Of a stretch of 64,000 nt of DNA, positions 29,439 to 37,545 are shown one piece after another (within the stretch, counting starts at the first letter, position 1; the number at the start of each line of letters is the position of its first letter). Origin of the DNA: Micromonospora sp. WMMD1128. Its GTDB lineage: Bacteria > Actinomycetota > Actinomycetes > Mycobacteriales > Micromonosporaceae. Location: positions 3,609,501-3,673,500 of the forward strand of contig NZ_CP114902.1 of the NCBI RefSeq assembly GCF_027497235.1, in the 5' to 3' direction. The position numbers were made by a program, and so were the translations under genes. Under the pieces are notes generated by a model. That model was not told the DNA's origin and made no database searches. It saw nothing but the letters and a program-made list of their open reading frames with translations.

Positions 29439-30884
29439 ATGGAACACGCCGACGGCCGACCGCTCGCGGTCACCGCGCACCACGCGGAATATCTGCCGGC
29501 GGACGGCGCGGTGCTCGACGTGATCGCCACCGTGCGCGGCCCGGAACCGGCCGGGGACGTACGCCACGACGGCCTGGCCGAGGTCATCCTGCTGGACACG
29601 TCGGGGTCGATGGGCGCACCGCAGGCCAAGATGCGGGCCGCCCGGCAGGCGGGCGTCGCCGCGATCGACGCGCTGCCCGACGGGGTCGCTTTCGCGGTGG
29701 TCGCCGGCACCGGCGCCGCCACCATGGTCTTCCCCGGCGAGGAGCGGCTGGCGGTCGCCGACGAACGCACCCGGGCCGCCGCCCGCCGCGCGTTGCAGTC
29801 CCTCTCCCCGCACGGCGGCACCGCCATCGGCACCTGGCTGCGGCTGGCCCGGCGGCTGCTGGCGACCCGGCCGGACGCGATCGGGCACGCCATCCTGCTC
29901 ACCGACGGCCGCAACGAGACCGAGCGTCCCGAGGACCTGCGGGCCGCCGTCGGCGAGTGCGAGGGGCACCTCACCGTCGACTGCCGGGCGATCGGCTCGG
30001 CCGACGGCGTGCACGACTGGGACGCGGCCGAACTGCTCGGCATCGCCGAGGCGTTGGGCGCGAACCCGGTGGTCCCGGTGGAGGATCTCACCGGCCTGGG
30101 CGACGAGTTCCGGGCGGTCCTGACCCGCGCGCTGGCCCGGCGGGTGGCGAACGCGCGGCTGCGGGTCCGCACCACCGAGCTGGCCCGGGTCCGGTTCGTC
30201 AAGCAGGTGCACCCGACGATCGCCGACCTCACCGGGCGGGGCGTGCCGGACGGCGAGTTGGCCACCGCGTACCCGATCGGCGCCTGGAGCCCGCACGACC
30301 ACCGGGACTACCACCTGGGCCTGGAGGTGGACCCGCTCGCCGCCGGCACCCGGCGGCGGATCGGCTGGCTCAGCACGGACACCGACGCCGGCGCGGCCAC
30401 GGTGGAGGTGCCGCTGACGGTGGAGTGGACCGACGACACGCTGCGCAACTCGGAGATCCACCCGAGCGTCGCCTTCTACACCGGGCAGCAGGACTACGCC
30501 GCGGCGTTCCACAGTGGTCTCGCGGCGGCCCGCGCGGGCCGGATCGGCGAGGCCGAGGAGCGGCTCGGGCGGGCGGTGGCGCTCGCGCACGACGCCGGCA
30601 AGGACGCCGACGTGCGGCGGATCGCCCGGATCGTGGACGTGCACGACGCCGCCGCCGGCCTGGTCCGGCTCAAGGTGGACGTCGACTGGCGGCGGGCCGA
30701 GCCGTCCCGGGTGGCGGCGCACACCACCACCCGGTGGGGCGCGGACGGCGACGAGCGCCGCCCGCCCACGCCGTCGTCTCCGGTCGCGCCCTGGTCGCAC
30801 TGCGGCGAGCGGCAGACCGGGGCGTACTGCCAGGACTGCGGGGCCGCGCACGGCGCCGACGGACCGGCGTCGGAGCGCCGATGA
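29439..30884 (+). CDS. von Willebrand factor A domain protein with C-terminal zinc ribbon
   Basis: 481 aa. The vWA domain (about 45-230) has the metal-ion site DTSGSMG and later HGGTAIG and LLTDGRNETE. A beta-rich middle follows, then helices, and finally a small zinc-ribbon-like motif (HCGERQTGAYCQDCG). No signal peptide, so it is cytoplasmic. It lies 37 bp after pknG and overlaps the next gene by 4 bp. The zinc ribbon echoes the Cys motifs at the PknG N-terminus. A scaffold or client of the kinase is possible. Confidence 0.85.
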   Translation: MEHADGRPLAVTAHHAEYLPADGAVLDVIATVRGPEPAGDVRHDGLAEVILLDTSGSMGAPQAKMRAARQAGVAAIDALPDGVAFAVVAGTGAATMVFPGEERLAVADERTRAAARRALQSLSPHGGTAIGTWLRLARRLLATRPDAIGHAILLTDGRNETERPEDLRAAVGECEGHLTVDCRAIGSADGVHDWDAAELLGIAEALGANPVVPVEDLTGLGDEFRAVLTRALARRVANARLRVRTTELARVRFVKQVHPTIADLTGRGVPDGELATAYPIGAWSPHDHRDYHLGLEVDPLAAGTRRRIGWLSTDTDAGAATVEVPLTVEWTDDTLRNSEIHPSVAFYTGQQDYAAAFHSGLAAARAGRIGEAEERLGRAVALAHDAGKDADVRRIARIVDVHDAAAGLVRLKVDVDWRRAEPSRVAAHTTTRWGADGDERRPPTPSSPVAPWSHCGERQTGAYCQDCGAAHGADGPASERR

Positions 30885-32563
30885 CCCTGGATCTCTGGGC
30901 CAAGGTCGCCAGCGTGGTGAGCAGCAGTCTGGCGGTGGCCGGCGCCGCCGTCGCCGTCCACCGGCACCTGCGCCGACCGGGCTGGGCGGCGACGCTCACC
31001 GGGCTGTGGGAGCGGGAGGCCGACGCCGGGGTCGTCCACCCGCACCGCTTCGGCGAGCAGGTGCGCCCGCTCTCCGACGTGTACGTGCCCCGCCGGGTGG
31101 CGCCTCGGCTGGGTCGCCCCGAGGAGACGGTCGACGCCGGACAGCTGTTCAGCGGCGCCGGGCACGTGCTGCTCGTCGGGGAGCCGGGCAGCGGCAAGAC
31201 CACGCTTGTCGCGTACGAGAGCGCCCGGTCGGCCGAGCGCTGGCTCCGCTCCCGGGGCCACCGGTGGCGCCGGCCCCGCGGCCCGGTGCTGGTACGCCTG
31301 CCGGCCGCCGCGCTGGTCCGCCACGCGCTGCCCGACGCCCTGGCCGCCACGTACGGCGAGTCGCCGGACTTCCGCCGGACGCCGCTCGGCGTACGCTGGC
31401 TGGTCTGCGTGGACGGGGTGGACGCCGTGGCCGACCCGGACGAGCGCAGCGACGTGCTCAACCGGCTCGCCGCGGCGGGCCGCTCCCCCGCGCCGCCGTA
31501 CCGGATCCTGGTCACCACCCGGCCGTTGGACGCCAACGAGCTGGCCACGCTCGGGGCGGACTATCCCGCCTACCAGCTCGCGCCGTTCACCCGCGCCGAC
31601 GTCACCGCGCTGGCCCGCAGGTGGTTCCCGGACCACGACGAGGCCCAGGGCTTCCTCGCCTGGACGCACACCCAGCGGATCACCAACCCGGTGCGCAACC
31701 CGCTGATCGCCACCGTCGCCGCGCTGGTGTGGCGCGACCGGCGCGACGACCCGGTCGGCCCGCCCGGCCCGGCGGCGCTGCTCGACAACTTCGTGCGGGC
31801 CCTGCTGCGCGGCGGCCGGGGCCACCTGGACGCCACCTGCGCGGCGCTGCGCGACCATCCGCCGGAGGGCCCGGCGGTCGCCGACTGGCTGGCCGGGCGG
31901 CACACCGAGCTGGTCGAGGTCGCCGCGACCGCGGCCGTGGCGGGCACCGATCCGGTCGCCGCGGTGGCGGAGTGGACGGCGACGCACGCGCCCCACCCGC
32001 CGGCACGGCAGCTCGCCGACTGGCCGCAGCGGATCCGTGACCTGCTGCTCGCCACCGACCTGTTCCGCGCCGACCGGCACGCCCTGGTCCCGGTCTGGCC
32101 CAGCCTGGTCGACCATCTGGCGGCGGGACCGCTGACCCGGCAGTTGAGTCCCGACGGCTGGATGTCCCTGATGAACACCACCAGATCTCCGTTCGTCGGG
32201 GCGCACGTGTTCCAGCGGGCCGGGGTGCCACCCGCGTTGCTGCGGAGCCGGCTGGTGGAGCCGGGCTGGGCCGTCGCCGCCGGGCAGCTGCTGGTCACCA
32301 CGGGGACGCTGTGGAGCACCGATGATCCGGGGCTGCGGGCCGACGTGCTGGCGGCGCTGCTGGCGCACTGGGCGGCCGACCCGACCGGCGACACCGGCCG
32401 GACCTGCCGGTCGCTGCTGAGCACGCTTGCCGCGGACCGCGCCGATCGGGACCTGCTGATTGAGATCGGCGCGGACGGCAGCCGACCCCGGGCGACCCGG
32501 CTGGCCGTCACGCGCTTCTTCCGCGCCGACCGCGACGCGCCCTCGGTCGCCCGGCACCTGTGA
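30881..32563 (+). CDS. Membrane-anchored NACHT-like STAND NTPase
   Basis: 560 aa. A single N-terminal hydrophobic helix (VASVVSSSLAVAGAAVAV) comes first. The P-loop GEPGSGKTTLV (about 100-110), Walker B LVCVDGVDAV and an arginine-finger-like segment (ILVTTRPLD) follow. The C-terminal half is helical. This is the plan of NACHT-type signal NTPases, which oligomerise on sensing a trigger. Last gene of the glnX-pknG operon; it ends tail-to-tail with the resistance gene, 22 bp apart, without a clear hairpin. Confidence 0.8.
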   Translation: MTLDLWAKVASVVSSSLAVAGAAVAVHRHLRRPGWAATLTGLWEREADAGVVHPHRFGEQVRPLSDVYVPRRVAPRLGRPEETVDAGQLFSGAGHVLLVGEPGSGKTTLVAYESARSAERWLRSRGHRWRRPRGPVLVRLPAAALVRHALPDALAATYGESPDFRRTPLGVRWLVCVDGVDAVADPDERSDVLNRLAAAGRSPAPPYRILVTTRPLDANELATLGADYPAYQLAPFTRADVTALARRWFPDHDEAQGFLAWTHTQRITNPVRNPLIATVAALVWRDRRDDPVGPPGPAALLDNFVRALLRGGRGHLDATCAALRDHPPEGPAVADWLAGRHTELVEVAATAAVAGTDPVAAVAEWTATHAPHPPARQLADWPQRIRDLLLATDLFRADRHALVPVWPSLVDHLAAGPLTRQLSPDGWMSLMNTTRSPFVGAHVFQRAGVPPALLRSRLVEPGWAVAAGQLLVTTGTLWSTDDPGLRADVLAALLAHWAADPTGDTGRTCRSLLSTLAADRADRDLLIEIGADGSRPRATRLAVTRFFRADRDAPSVARHL

Positions 32564-32585
32564 CGGCGTACGGTGGCGCGGCGGC

Positions 32586-34541
32586 CTACCGCGGCACGGC
32601 CCGGAACCATGCCTCCCGATCGTCCGGGTCGGGTCCGCGCCGGGGCAACGTGTCCGGCTCCTCGCCGGTGAGCGGCGCGTAGTGGTCGAAGGTGGTGGTC
32701 AGCACGGCCTCGCCACCGGTGAGGTCGGGAAGCGCGGCGACCACGTGCGGGACCCGCGCCGACGGCAGGGTGCCGTGCACCTCGAGATATCCGTCGGCGC
32801 CGGCGACGTCGTGCACGGCCGCTCCGAGCCGGCCGAGCAGCGCCATCACCGTCTCCACCGCGTGTTGCGGAAGGTTGACGTCGAACCGCTCGATCGGTTG
32901 GCACACCCGGGTGCCGGCCTGGCGGAGTGTCGCGGCGACCACGACCGGGGCGAGGTTGCGGAAGTCCGCCGCGACGGTCGAGATGGACTTGTCGAACTTC
33001 TGGTGCGGCCGGCTCTGCCGGGGCCAGTACTGCGACGCCGTCATGGTGACCACGCAGTCGGTGACCGGCCAGCCGTGCCGGCCGTGCCGGAGCGCGGCCC
33101 GCACGCCCTCCTCCGTGGCGGCGACGAACGCCGGCGGGAGCCGGCCGGGTTCGACGCCGGGGCGGAACTCGATGCCGTGCCCGACCGGGGCGGCCTCGAT
33201 GCGCAGTCCCAGCCCGGCCAGGTACGGGTTGCCGCGCTCGCGTACCCGCTCCTCGGCGATCCCGGTGCCGGCGACCCGTTCGATGCAGGCCGTCAGCGTG
33301 CCGGAGAACCGCACCCGCACGCCGTACCGGTCCGCCATGAGCGCGGCCAGCACCTCTTTCTGGACCTCACCGTGCAGGCGGATCACCGCCTCCGCCTGGT
33401 GTTCGTCGAGCCGCAGGTCGACGAGCGGATCCTCGTCGGCCAGCTCGGCCAGGCCGGCGAACATCGCCAGGCGCTGGTCCGGTTCGACCGGCTCGACGAC
33501 CGCCTGCCGGGTCGGCGGCGGGAACCGGTAGGCGTGCCGCCGCGGCGGCTCCCCGATGTGTTGGCCGATCCGGGCCGACAGGCCGCGCACGGCGGCGATC
33601 TGCCCGGCGGCCACCGAGGGACGCACCAGGACGCCGGCGGGCTCGATGACGGCGATCTGGGTGACCGTCTCGGGGCGGGCGCCGGCGAGCCGCACCCGGT
33701 CCCGGACGTGCAGCCGCCCGGACCACAGCCGCAGCCAGGCCCGCCGGCCGTGCCCGTCCCGGTCGACGGCGAAGACGGTGCCGACCGGCGGACCGTCGAC
33801 CTGCTCGCCCCGGGGCAGCAGGTCGGCCAGGAGGTGGCACAGCTGCCGCACCCCGGCGCCGGTGATCGCCGAGCCGCACGCCACCGGGGTGAGCGCGTCG
33901 CGGCGTACCGCGTGCCGGATCGCGCGCCGGACGTCGCGCACGCGTACCGGCTCGTCGGTCAGCCACCGCGCGGCCACCGCGTCGTCGACGTCCGCCACGG
34001 CCTCCACCACCGGTCCGGCGTCGAGGCCCACGGCCCGCACCCGGGCGTCGCGCCCGCCCTGGCCGGCGACGGTGGTGAGGATGACCGGTCGCGCGCCGAG
34101 CCGCCGGCGGATCTGGGCCACCGCCCGGTCGACGTCGGCGCCGCGCCGGTCCACCTTGTTGAGGAAGACCATCGTCGGTACGCCGGTGCGCCGCAGCGCC
34201 CGCCAGATGGCGACGGTCTGCGGTTGCACCCCCTCCACGCTCGACACCACGAGCACGGCGGCGTCCAGCACGGCGAGCGAGCGCTCGACCTCCGCGATGA
34301 AGTCGGGGTGGCCGGGGGTGTCCAGCAGGTTGATCCGCAGATCACCGATCGTGATCGACGTGACGGCGGCCCGGATGGTGATGCCGCGCCGACGCTCCAA
34401 CTCCATCGAGTCGGTGCGGGTCGTGCCGGCGTCGACGCTGCCGAGCCGGGACACGGCGCCCGCCTCGTAGAGCAGGCGTTCGGTCAGGCTGGTCTTTCCG
34501 GCGTCAACATGGGCGACGATTCCGAGGTTCAACAGGGCCAC
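32586..34541 (-). CDS. Ribosomal-protection GTPase (TetM/OtrA-like)
   Basis: 651 aa from GTG 34541 (GGAG 7 nt upstream), the usual length of the family. G1 is AHVDAGKTS at the N-terminus; RRGITIRAAV, DTPGHPDF and NKVDRRG follow. The C-terminal part has EF-G-like domains IV and V. TetM/OtrA proteins are EF-G paralogues that remove tetracycline from the ribosome; they are common chromosomal genes in actinomycetes, so the presence does not imply a tetracycline cluster. A short reading frame with a good Shine-Dalgarno overlaps its start (34504-34596), and hairpins lie further upstream. Confidence 0.9.
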   Translation of the reverse strand: MALLNLGIVAHVDAGKTSLTERLLYEAGAVSRLGSVDAGTTRTDSMELERRRGITIRAAVTSITIGDLRINLLDTPGHPDFIAEVERSLAVLDAAVLVVSSVEGVQPQTVAIWRALRRTGVPTMVFLNKVDRRGADVDRAVAQIRRRLGARPVILTTVAGQGGRDARVRAVGLDAGPVVEAVADVDDAVAARWLTDEPVRVRDVRRAIRHAVRRDALTPVACGSAITGAGVRQLCHLLADLLPRGEQVDGPPVGTVFAVDRDGHGRRAWLRLWSGRLHVRDRVRLAGARPETVTQIAVIEPAGVLVRPSVAAGQIAAVRGLSARIGQHIGEPPRRHAYRFPPPTRQAVVEPVEPDQRLAMFAGLAELADEDPLVDLRLDEHQAEAVIRLHGEVQKEVLAALMADRYGVRVRFSGTLTACIERVAGTGIAEERVRERGNPYLAGLGLRIEAAPVGHGIEFRPGVEPGRLPPAFVAATEEGVRAALRHGRHGWPVTDCVVTMTASQYWPRQSRPHQKFDKSISTVAADFRNLAPVVVAATLRQAGTRVCQPIERFDVNLPQHAVETVMALLGRLGAAVHDVAGADGYLEVHGTLPSARVPHVVAALPDLTGGEAVLTTTFDHYAPLTGEEPDTLPRRGPDPDDREAWFRAVPR

Positions 34542-34596
34542 GGTAGAACTCCACGGTAGGACGGTCCAGGGTCCGAAGCGTGGAATCCGCTCGCAT
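34504..34596 (-). CDS. Putative 30-codon leader peptide overlapping the resistance gene
   Basis: ATG 34596 has a good Shine-Dalgarno (GAGGGAG about 5 nt upstream) and opens a 30-codon frame (MRADSTLRTLDRP...) that ends 37 bp inside the ribosomal-protection gene in another frame. Leader peptides control tet(M)-like genes elsewhere by ribosome stalling. Here the overlap would couple or compete with initiation at GTG 34541. Small size means chance occurrence is possible. Confidence 0.5.
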   Translation of the reverse strand: MRADSTLRTLDRPTVEFYRGPVEPRNRRPC

Positions 34597-34625
34597 TGTC
34601 GCTCCCTCGTCGTGATCGTGCCGGT

Positions 34626-34661
34626 CGGTGCCCCTGCACCGGGGCGCGGCGGTGTGCCGCC
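34626..34661 (-). promoter_or_regulatory. Alternative hairpins in the resistance-gene leader
   Basis: CGGTGC (34626-34631) can pair with GCACCG (34636-34641). The overlapping GCCCC (34630-34634) can instead pair with GGGGC (34641-34645). GGCGG (34648-34652) pairs with CCGCC (34657-34661) just before them in the transcript. The first two are mutually exclusive, a pattern seen in attenuators. Confidence 0.4.
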
Positions 34662-34825
34662 TTTGAGGCTCGCACGCCCACGGTGACCGCCGCGACCGAA
34701 TTCGGGCGCCCGTGCACGCGGCGCCGGTCGCACCCGACGTGCCGCGCGGGACCCCCGAGACCGCCCGCGCCGAGGCCGGCGCCGCGCGTGCCCGGCCGTT
34801 CGCGTTCCGCGCCGGAGCCGCGGCC

Positions 34826-35509
34826 GTGTCATCATTCCGTGTGCCCAATGACCGCACTCTCGCCCAGTGTGCCTACGACGAGATCCGGGCGATGATCGTC
34901 AGCGGTGAGTTGGCGGGTGGTCGCAAGCTCATCGTCCGCATGCTCTCCGAGCGGCTCGACCTGTCCGCCACCCCGATCAAGTCGGCGCTTGCCGCCCTCG
35001 AACGGGACGGCTTCCTGGTCGCCATCCCGCACCGCGGGTTCTACGTGCCGGAGATCGGGCTGCGCGACATGCGGGAGATCTACGAGTTGCGGGAGGCGTT
35101 GGACGGCATCGCGGCGCGCAAGGTGACCGAGGCCGGGGCGGGGGCCGACTTCGTGCGGGACGAGTTGCAGCCGATCCTGGAGCGCCAGCACGAGTGCGCG
35201 GCGGCCGGTGACCTGGCCGGGCTGCGGGACCTGGACACCGCCTTCCACCGGGCGATCTGGCATCGGTGCGGCAACGCGCGGCTGGCGCAGGTCACCGACA
35301 ACCTCGGCGGGCAGAGCCGCCTGGCCTGGCAGTGGCAGGTGGCCGGCGGCATGCTGCGGGCGCTGCGGGAACACCAGATGATCATGGACGCGATCGTCTC
35401 CGGTGATCCGAGTCGGGCGGAACGCGCCGCTCGGTCGCATGTCCGGCTGTCCCGGGCCGCGTTCGAGAAGGCGGTCCGCGAGCGCGGGCCGGAGGCCATG
35501 CCGCGCTGA
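34826..35509 (+). CDS. GntR-family (FadR/FCD) regulator
   Basis: About 227 aa. The frame is open much further upstream, but the winged-helix domain begins at TLAQCAYDEIRAMIVSGEL, so GTG 34826 or GTG 34841 is the likely start; neither has a clear Shine-Dalgarno. DNA-recognition helix: MLSERLDLSATPIKSALAAL. The C-terminal FCD domain has the metal-site pattern (DLDTAFHRAIWH and a later His in ARSHVRLS). It precedes the catabolic operon, whose promoter carries a GGATCC-centred palindrome of the kind bound by FCD regulators, so local repression relieved by a pathway substrate is likely. Confidence 0.88.
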   Translation: MSSFRVPNDRTLAQCAYDEIRAMIVSGELAGGRKLIVRMLSERLDLSATPIKSALAALERDGFLVAIPHRGFYVPEIGLRDMREIYELREALDGIAARKVTEAGAGADFVRDELQPILERQHECAAAGDLAGLRDLDTAFHRAIWHRCGNARLAQVTDNLGGQSRLAWQWQVAGGMLRALREHQMIMDAIVSGDPSRAERAARSHVRLSRAAFEKAVRERGPEAMPR

Positions 35510-35817
35510 GCCGCCCCGGCCCGGCCGCTTCGAAACCTGGACAGACAGCCCCCAAGCGGGCGCTCTCCGGCCGACGGATCGCGAACAAATTCTGGTACAG
35601 CCGTTGACACCCCGATTTTTTGGATCCAAAATTCGTACACGTCCAGCGGCGAACACTCCTCTGAACAGGACAAACACAGCTGCTGGCGGCGGATGGGCTG
35701 CCTGTGCGGTCCGATTTCGCCTGTCGTCGGGCCGCCGCGCCGCGGCCCTTGGGCGCGGCTTGAGCGCCCGTCGGCTTCCCGTCCGGCGCTACCCGGTGAC
35801 GCGACCGAGGAGAACCC
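35510..35817. other. 308-bp intergenic region before the catabolic operon
   Basis: Between the GntR gene and the importer. It contains the promoter and palindrome at 35604-35632 and, in the last 100 bp, GC-rich 5'-UTR with a possible stem (GGGCCGCCGC / GCCGCGGCCC region, about 35738-35755). No coding potential beyond chance was seen. Confidence 0.6.
35604..35632 (+). promoter_or_regulatory. Near-consensus promoter overlapped by a 14-bp palindrome
   Basis: TTGACA (35604-35609), a 17-bp spacer, then CAAAAT (35627-35632) gives a sigma-70-type promoter pointing to the ABC operon. The perfect palindrome TTTTGGATCCAAAA (35618-35631) covers the spacer and -10 box, so a bound dimer would block RNA polymerase. 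The adjacent FCD-type GntR protein is the obvious candidate. Confidence 0.75.
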
Positions 35818-36678
35818 GTGACCACCACGACGGAACGGACCGCCGACGACACCCGGGCCGAAGACCCACCGGGTCGGACGTCCGGAAATCGCCTCCGGCG
35901 GTTCTACAAGTCCCACTCCACCGTGCTGCACACCATCACCACGCTGGTTCTGGGCTGCGTGCTGTGGCAGGTGATCGCCGCGAACACCAGCGCGCTGGTG
36001 ATCGTGCCGCTCGGTGACATCGGCGCGGCGTTCCGCACCTCGGCGCAGAACGGCGAACTCTGGCTCGACTTCCGCGAGAGCCTGTCCGGTTTCGCCCAGG
36101 GCTTCCTCCTGGCCGCCCTGGTCGGCATCCTGATCGGCGTCCTGATGGCGATCAACAAAGTGATCTTCGACTTCCTCGACCCGTGGATGTCGGCGCTCTA
36201 CTCCACTCCGCTCATCGCGCTGGCGCCGCTCTACATCCTGGTCTTCGGCATCGGCATGACCGCCCGGGTGGCGGTGGTGTTCACCCTCGCGGTCTTCCCC
36301 ATCGTGCTGAACACGACGGCCGGCATCCGCACCACCGATCCGAACCTGATCGAGACGGCGCGTGCCTTCGGCGCGAGCAAGATGCAGCGGTTCACCAAGA
36401 TCCTCCTGCCCTGGTCCGTTCCCTTCGTCGTGACCGGTCTGCGGTTGGCCGTCGGCCGCGGGCTCATGGGCGTGGTGGTCGCCGAGTTCTTCGGCTCCAC
36501 CTCCGGCCTGGGCCACCGGGTCTTCATCTCCTCGCAGAACTTCGACACCGCAGCGGTGTGGATGGGCGTCTTCGTCCTGGCCGCGATCGGCGTGGTGTTC
36601 ATCCGCGCCATGTACGTCCTGGAGACCCGCATCGCACCGTGGCGGCAGAACGGCAAGAACGGAGGCAAGATCCTGTGA
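35818..36678 (+). CDS. NitT/TauT-family ABC permease (SsuC-like)
   Basis: 286 aa, GTG start with GAGGAG upstream. About six membrane helices (for example near residues 38-58, 90-115, 130-150). The cytoplasmic EAA loop reads ETARAFGASKMQRFTKILLP. Family members import nitrate, taurine, sulfonates, pyrimidine precursors or aromatic acids. The stop overlaps the ATPase start (GTGA). The following operon of hydrolases suggests an organic, probably amide-containing, substrate. Confidence 0.9.
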   Translation: MTTTTERTADDTRAEDPPGRTSGNRLRRFYKSHSTVLHTITTLVLGCVLWQVIAANTSALVIVPLGDIGAAFRTSAQNGELWLDFRESLSGFAQGFLLAALVGILIGVLMAINKVIFDFLDPWMSALYSTPLIALAPLYILVFGIGMTARVAVVFTLAVFPIVLNTTAGIRTTDPNLIETARAFGASKMQRFTKILLPWSVPFVVTGLRLAVGRGLMGVVVAEFFGSTSGLGHRVFISSQNFDTAAVWMGVFVLAAIGVVFIRAMYVLETRIAPWRQNGKNGGKIL

Positions 36679-37463
36679 CGACGCCGAAGGTCGAAGCGCG
36701 CCACCTGTTCAAGGCGTTCCACCGGGGCGAGACCCGCACCAACGCCCTCAGCGACATCAACCTGACCGTCCGGGCCGGCGAGTTCGTGGCCCTGCTCGGC
36801 GCCAGCGGGTGCGGCAAGACCACGCTGTTACGCATCGTCGACGGCCTGGAGACGGCAAGTGAGGGCCAGCTCCTGATCGACGGTCGGCCGCAGAACGCGC
36901 CCGGCACCGATCGTGGCTTCGTCTTCCAGCAGGACAACCTGCTGCCCTGGCGGACCGTGCTGCGCAACGTCACCTTCGGGCTGGAGTTGCAGGGAGTCAA
37001 CCGCCGCACGGCGCAGCGGCAGGCCACCGAATACCTGGAACTGGTCGGCCTGAAGGGTTTCGAGAAGTACTACCCCCACGAGCTCTCCGGCGGCATGCGG
37101 CAACGGGTCAACCTGGCCCGGGCGTTCACCATCCGGCCGGACATCCTGCTCATGGACGAGCCGTTCGCCGCGCTGGACGCGCAGACCCGCGAGGTGATGC
37201 AGACCGAACTTCTGCGCATGTGGCAGCAGACCGACGGCCGTACGGTCATGTTCGTCACCCACCAGATCGACGAGGCCATCTACCTCGCCGACCGGATCGT
37301 CGTGATGACCGCCCGACCCGGGCGCGTCAAAGAGATCATCGATGTTCCCTTCGCGCGTCCGCGCAACCTGGACCTCAAGCGGTCGCCCGAGTTCAGCGCC
37401 ATCTACGACCGCATCTGGAAGACCATCGAGGAGGAGGTCCGCGCCTCGATGGCGATGACCTGA
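36675..37463 (+). CDS. NitT/TauT-family ABC ATPase (SsuB-like)
   Basis: 262 aa. Walker A GASGCGKTT, Q-loop FVFQQDNLLPW, signature LSGGMRQRV, Walker B ILLMDEPFAALD and switch His in FVTHQIDEA are all intact. The GTG start overlaps the permease stop. It contains a rare TTA leucine codon at 36828-36830, right after the P-loop, so translation may depend on the developmental tRNA bldA. Confidence 0.93.
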   Translation: MTTPKVEARHLFKAFHRGETRTNALSDINLTVRAGEFVALLGASGCGKTTLLRIVDGLETASEGQLLIDGRPQNAPGTDRGFVFQQDNLLPWRTVLRNVTFGLELQGVNRRTAQRQATEYLELVGLKGFEKYYPHELSGGMRQRVNLARAFTIRPDILLMDEPFAALDAQTREVMQTELLRMWQQTDGRTVMFVTHQIDEAIYLADRIVVMTARPGRVKEIIDVPFARPRNLDLKRSPEFSAIYDRIWKTIEEEVRASMAMT

Positions 37464-37545
37464 CCGGTCTCGCCCCGCCCGTGACCGGCCCCCGGCCGGC
37501 CGACGGATCCCGCACGCCCTAACCCTTGTGAAGAAGGGGCAGTAC

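Noticed and set aside
27221..30265. 1014-codon minus-strand frame opposite pknG and the vWA gene
   Set aside because: Antisense shadow; both sense genes have clear motifs and Shine-Dalgarno sites.
32586..34541. Resistance gene as self-protection for a tetracycline cluster
   Set aside because: No minimal PKS (KS/CLF) or tetracycline tailoring genes are in the window; TetM/OtrA-like genes are common chromosomal genes in actinomycetes.
34712..34825. N-terminal extension of the GntR regulator from an upstream ATG
   Set aside because: The extra residues are Ala/Pro/Arg-rich low complexity before a complete winged helix; GTG 34826 or 34841 fits the family better.
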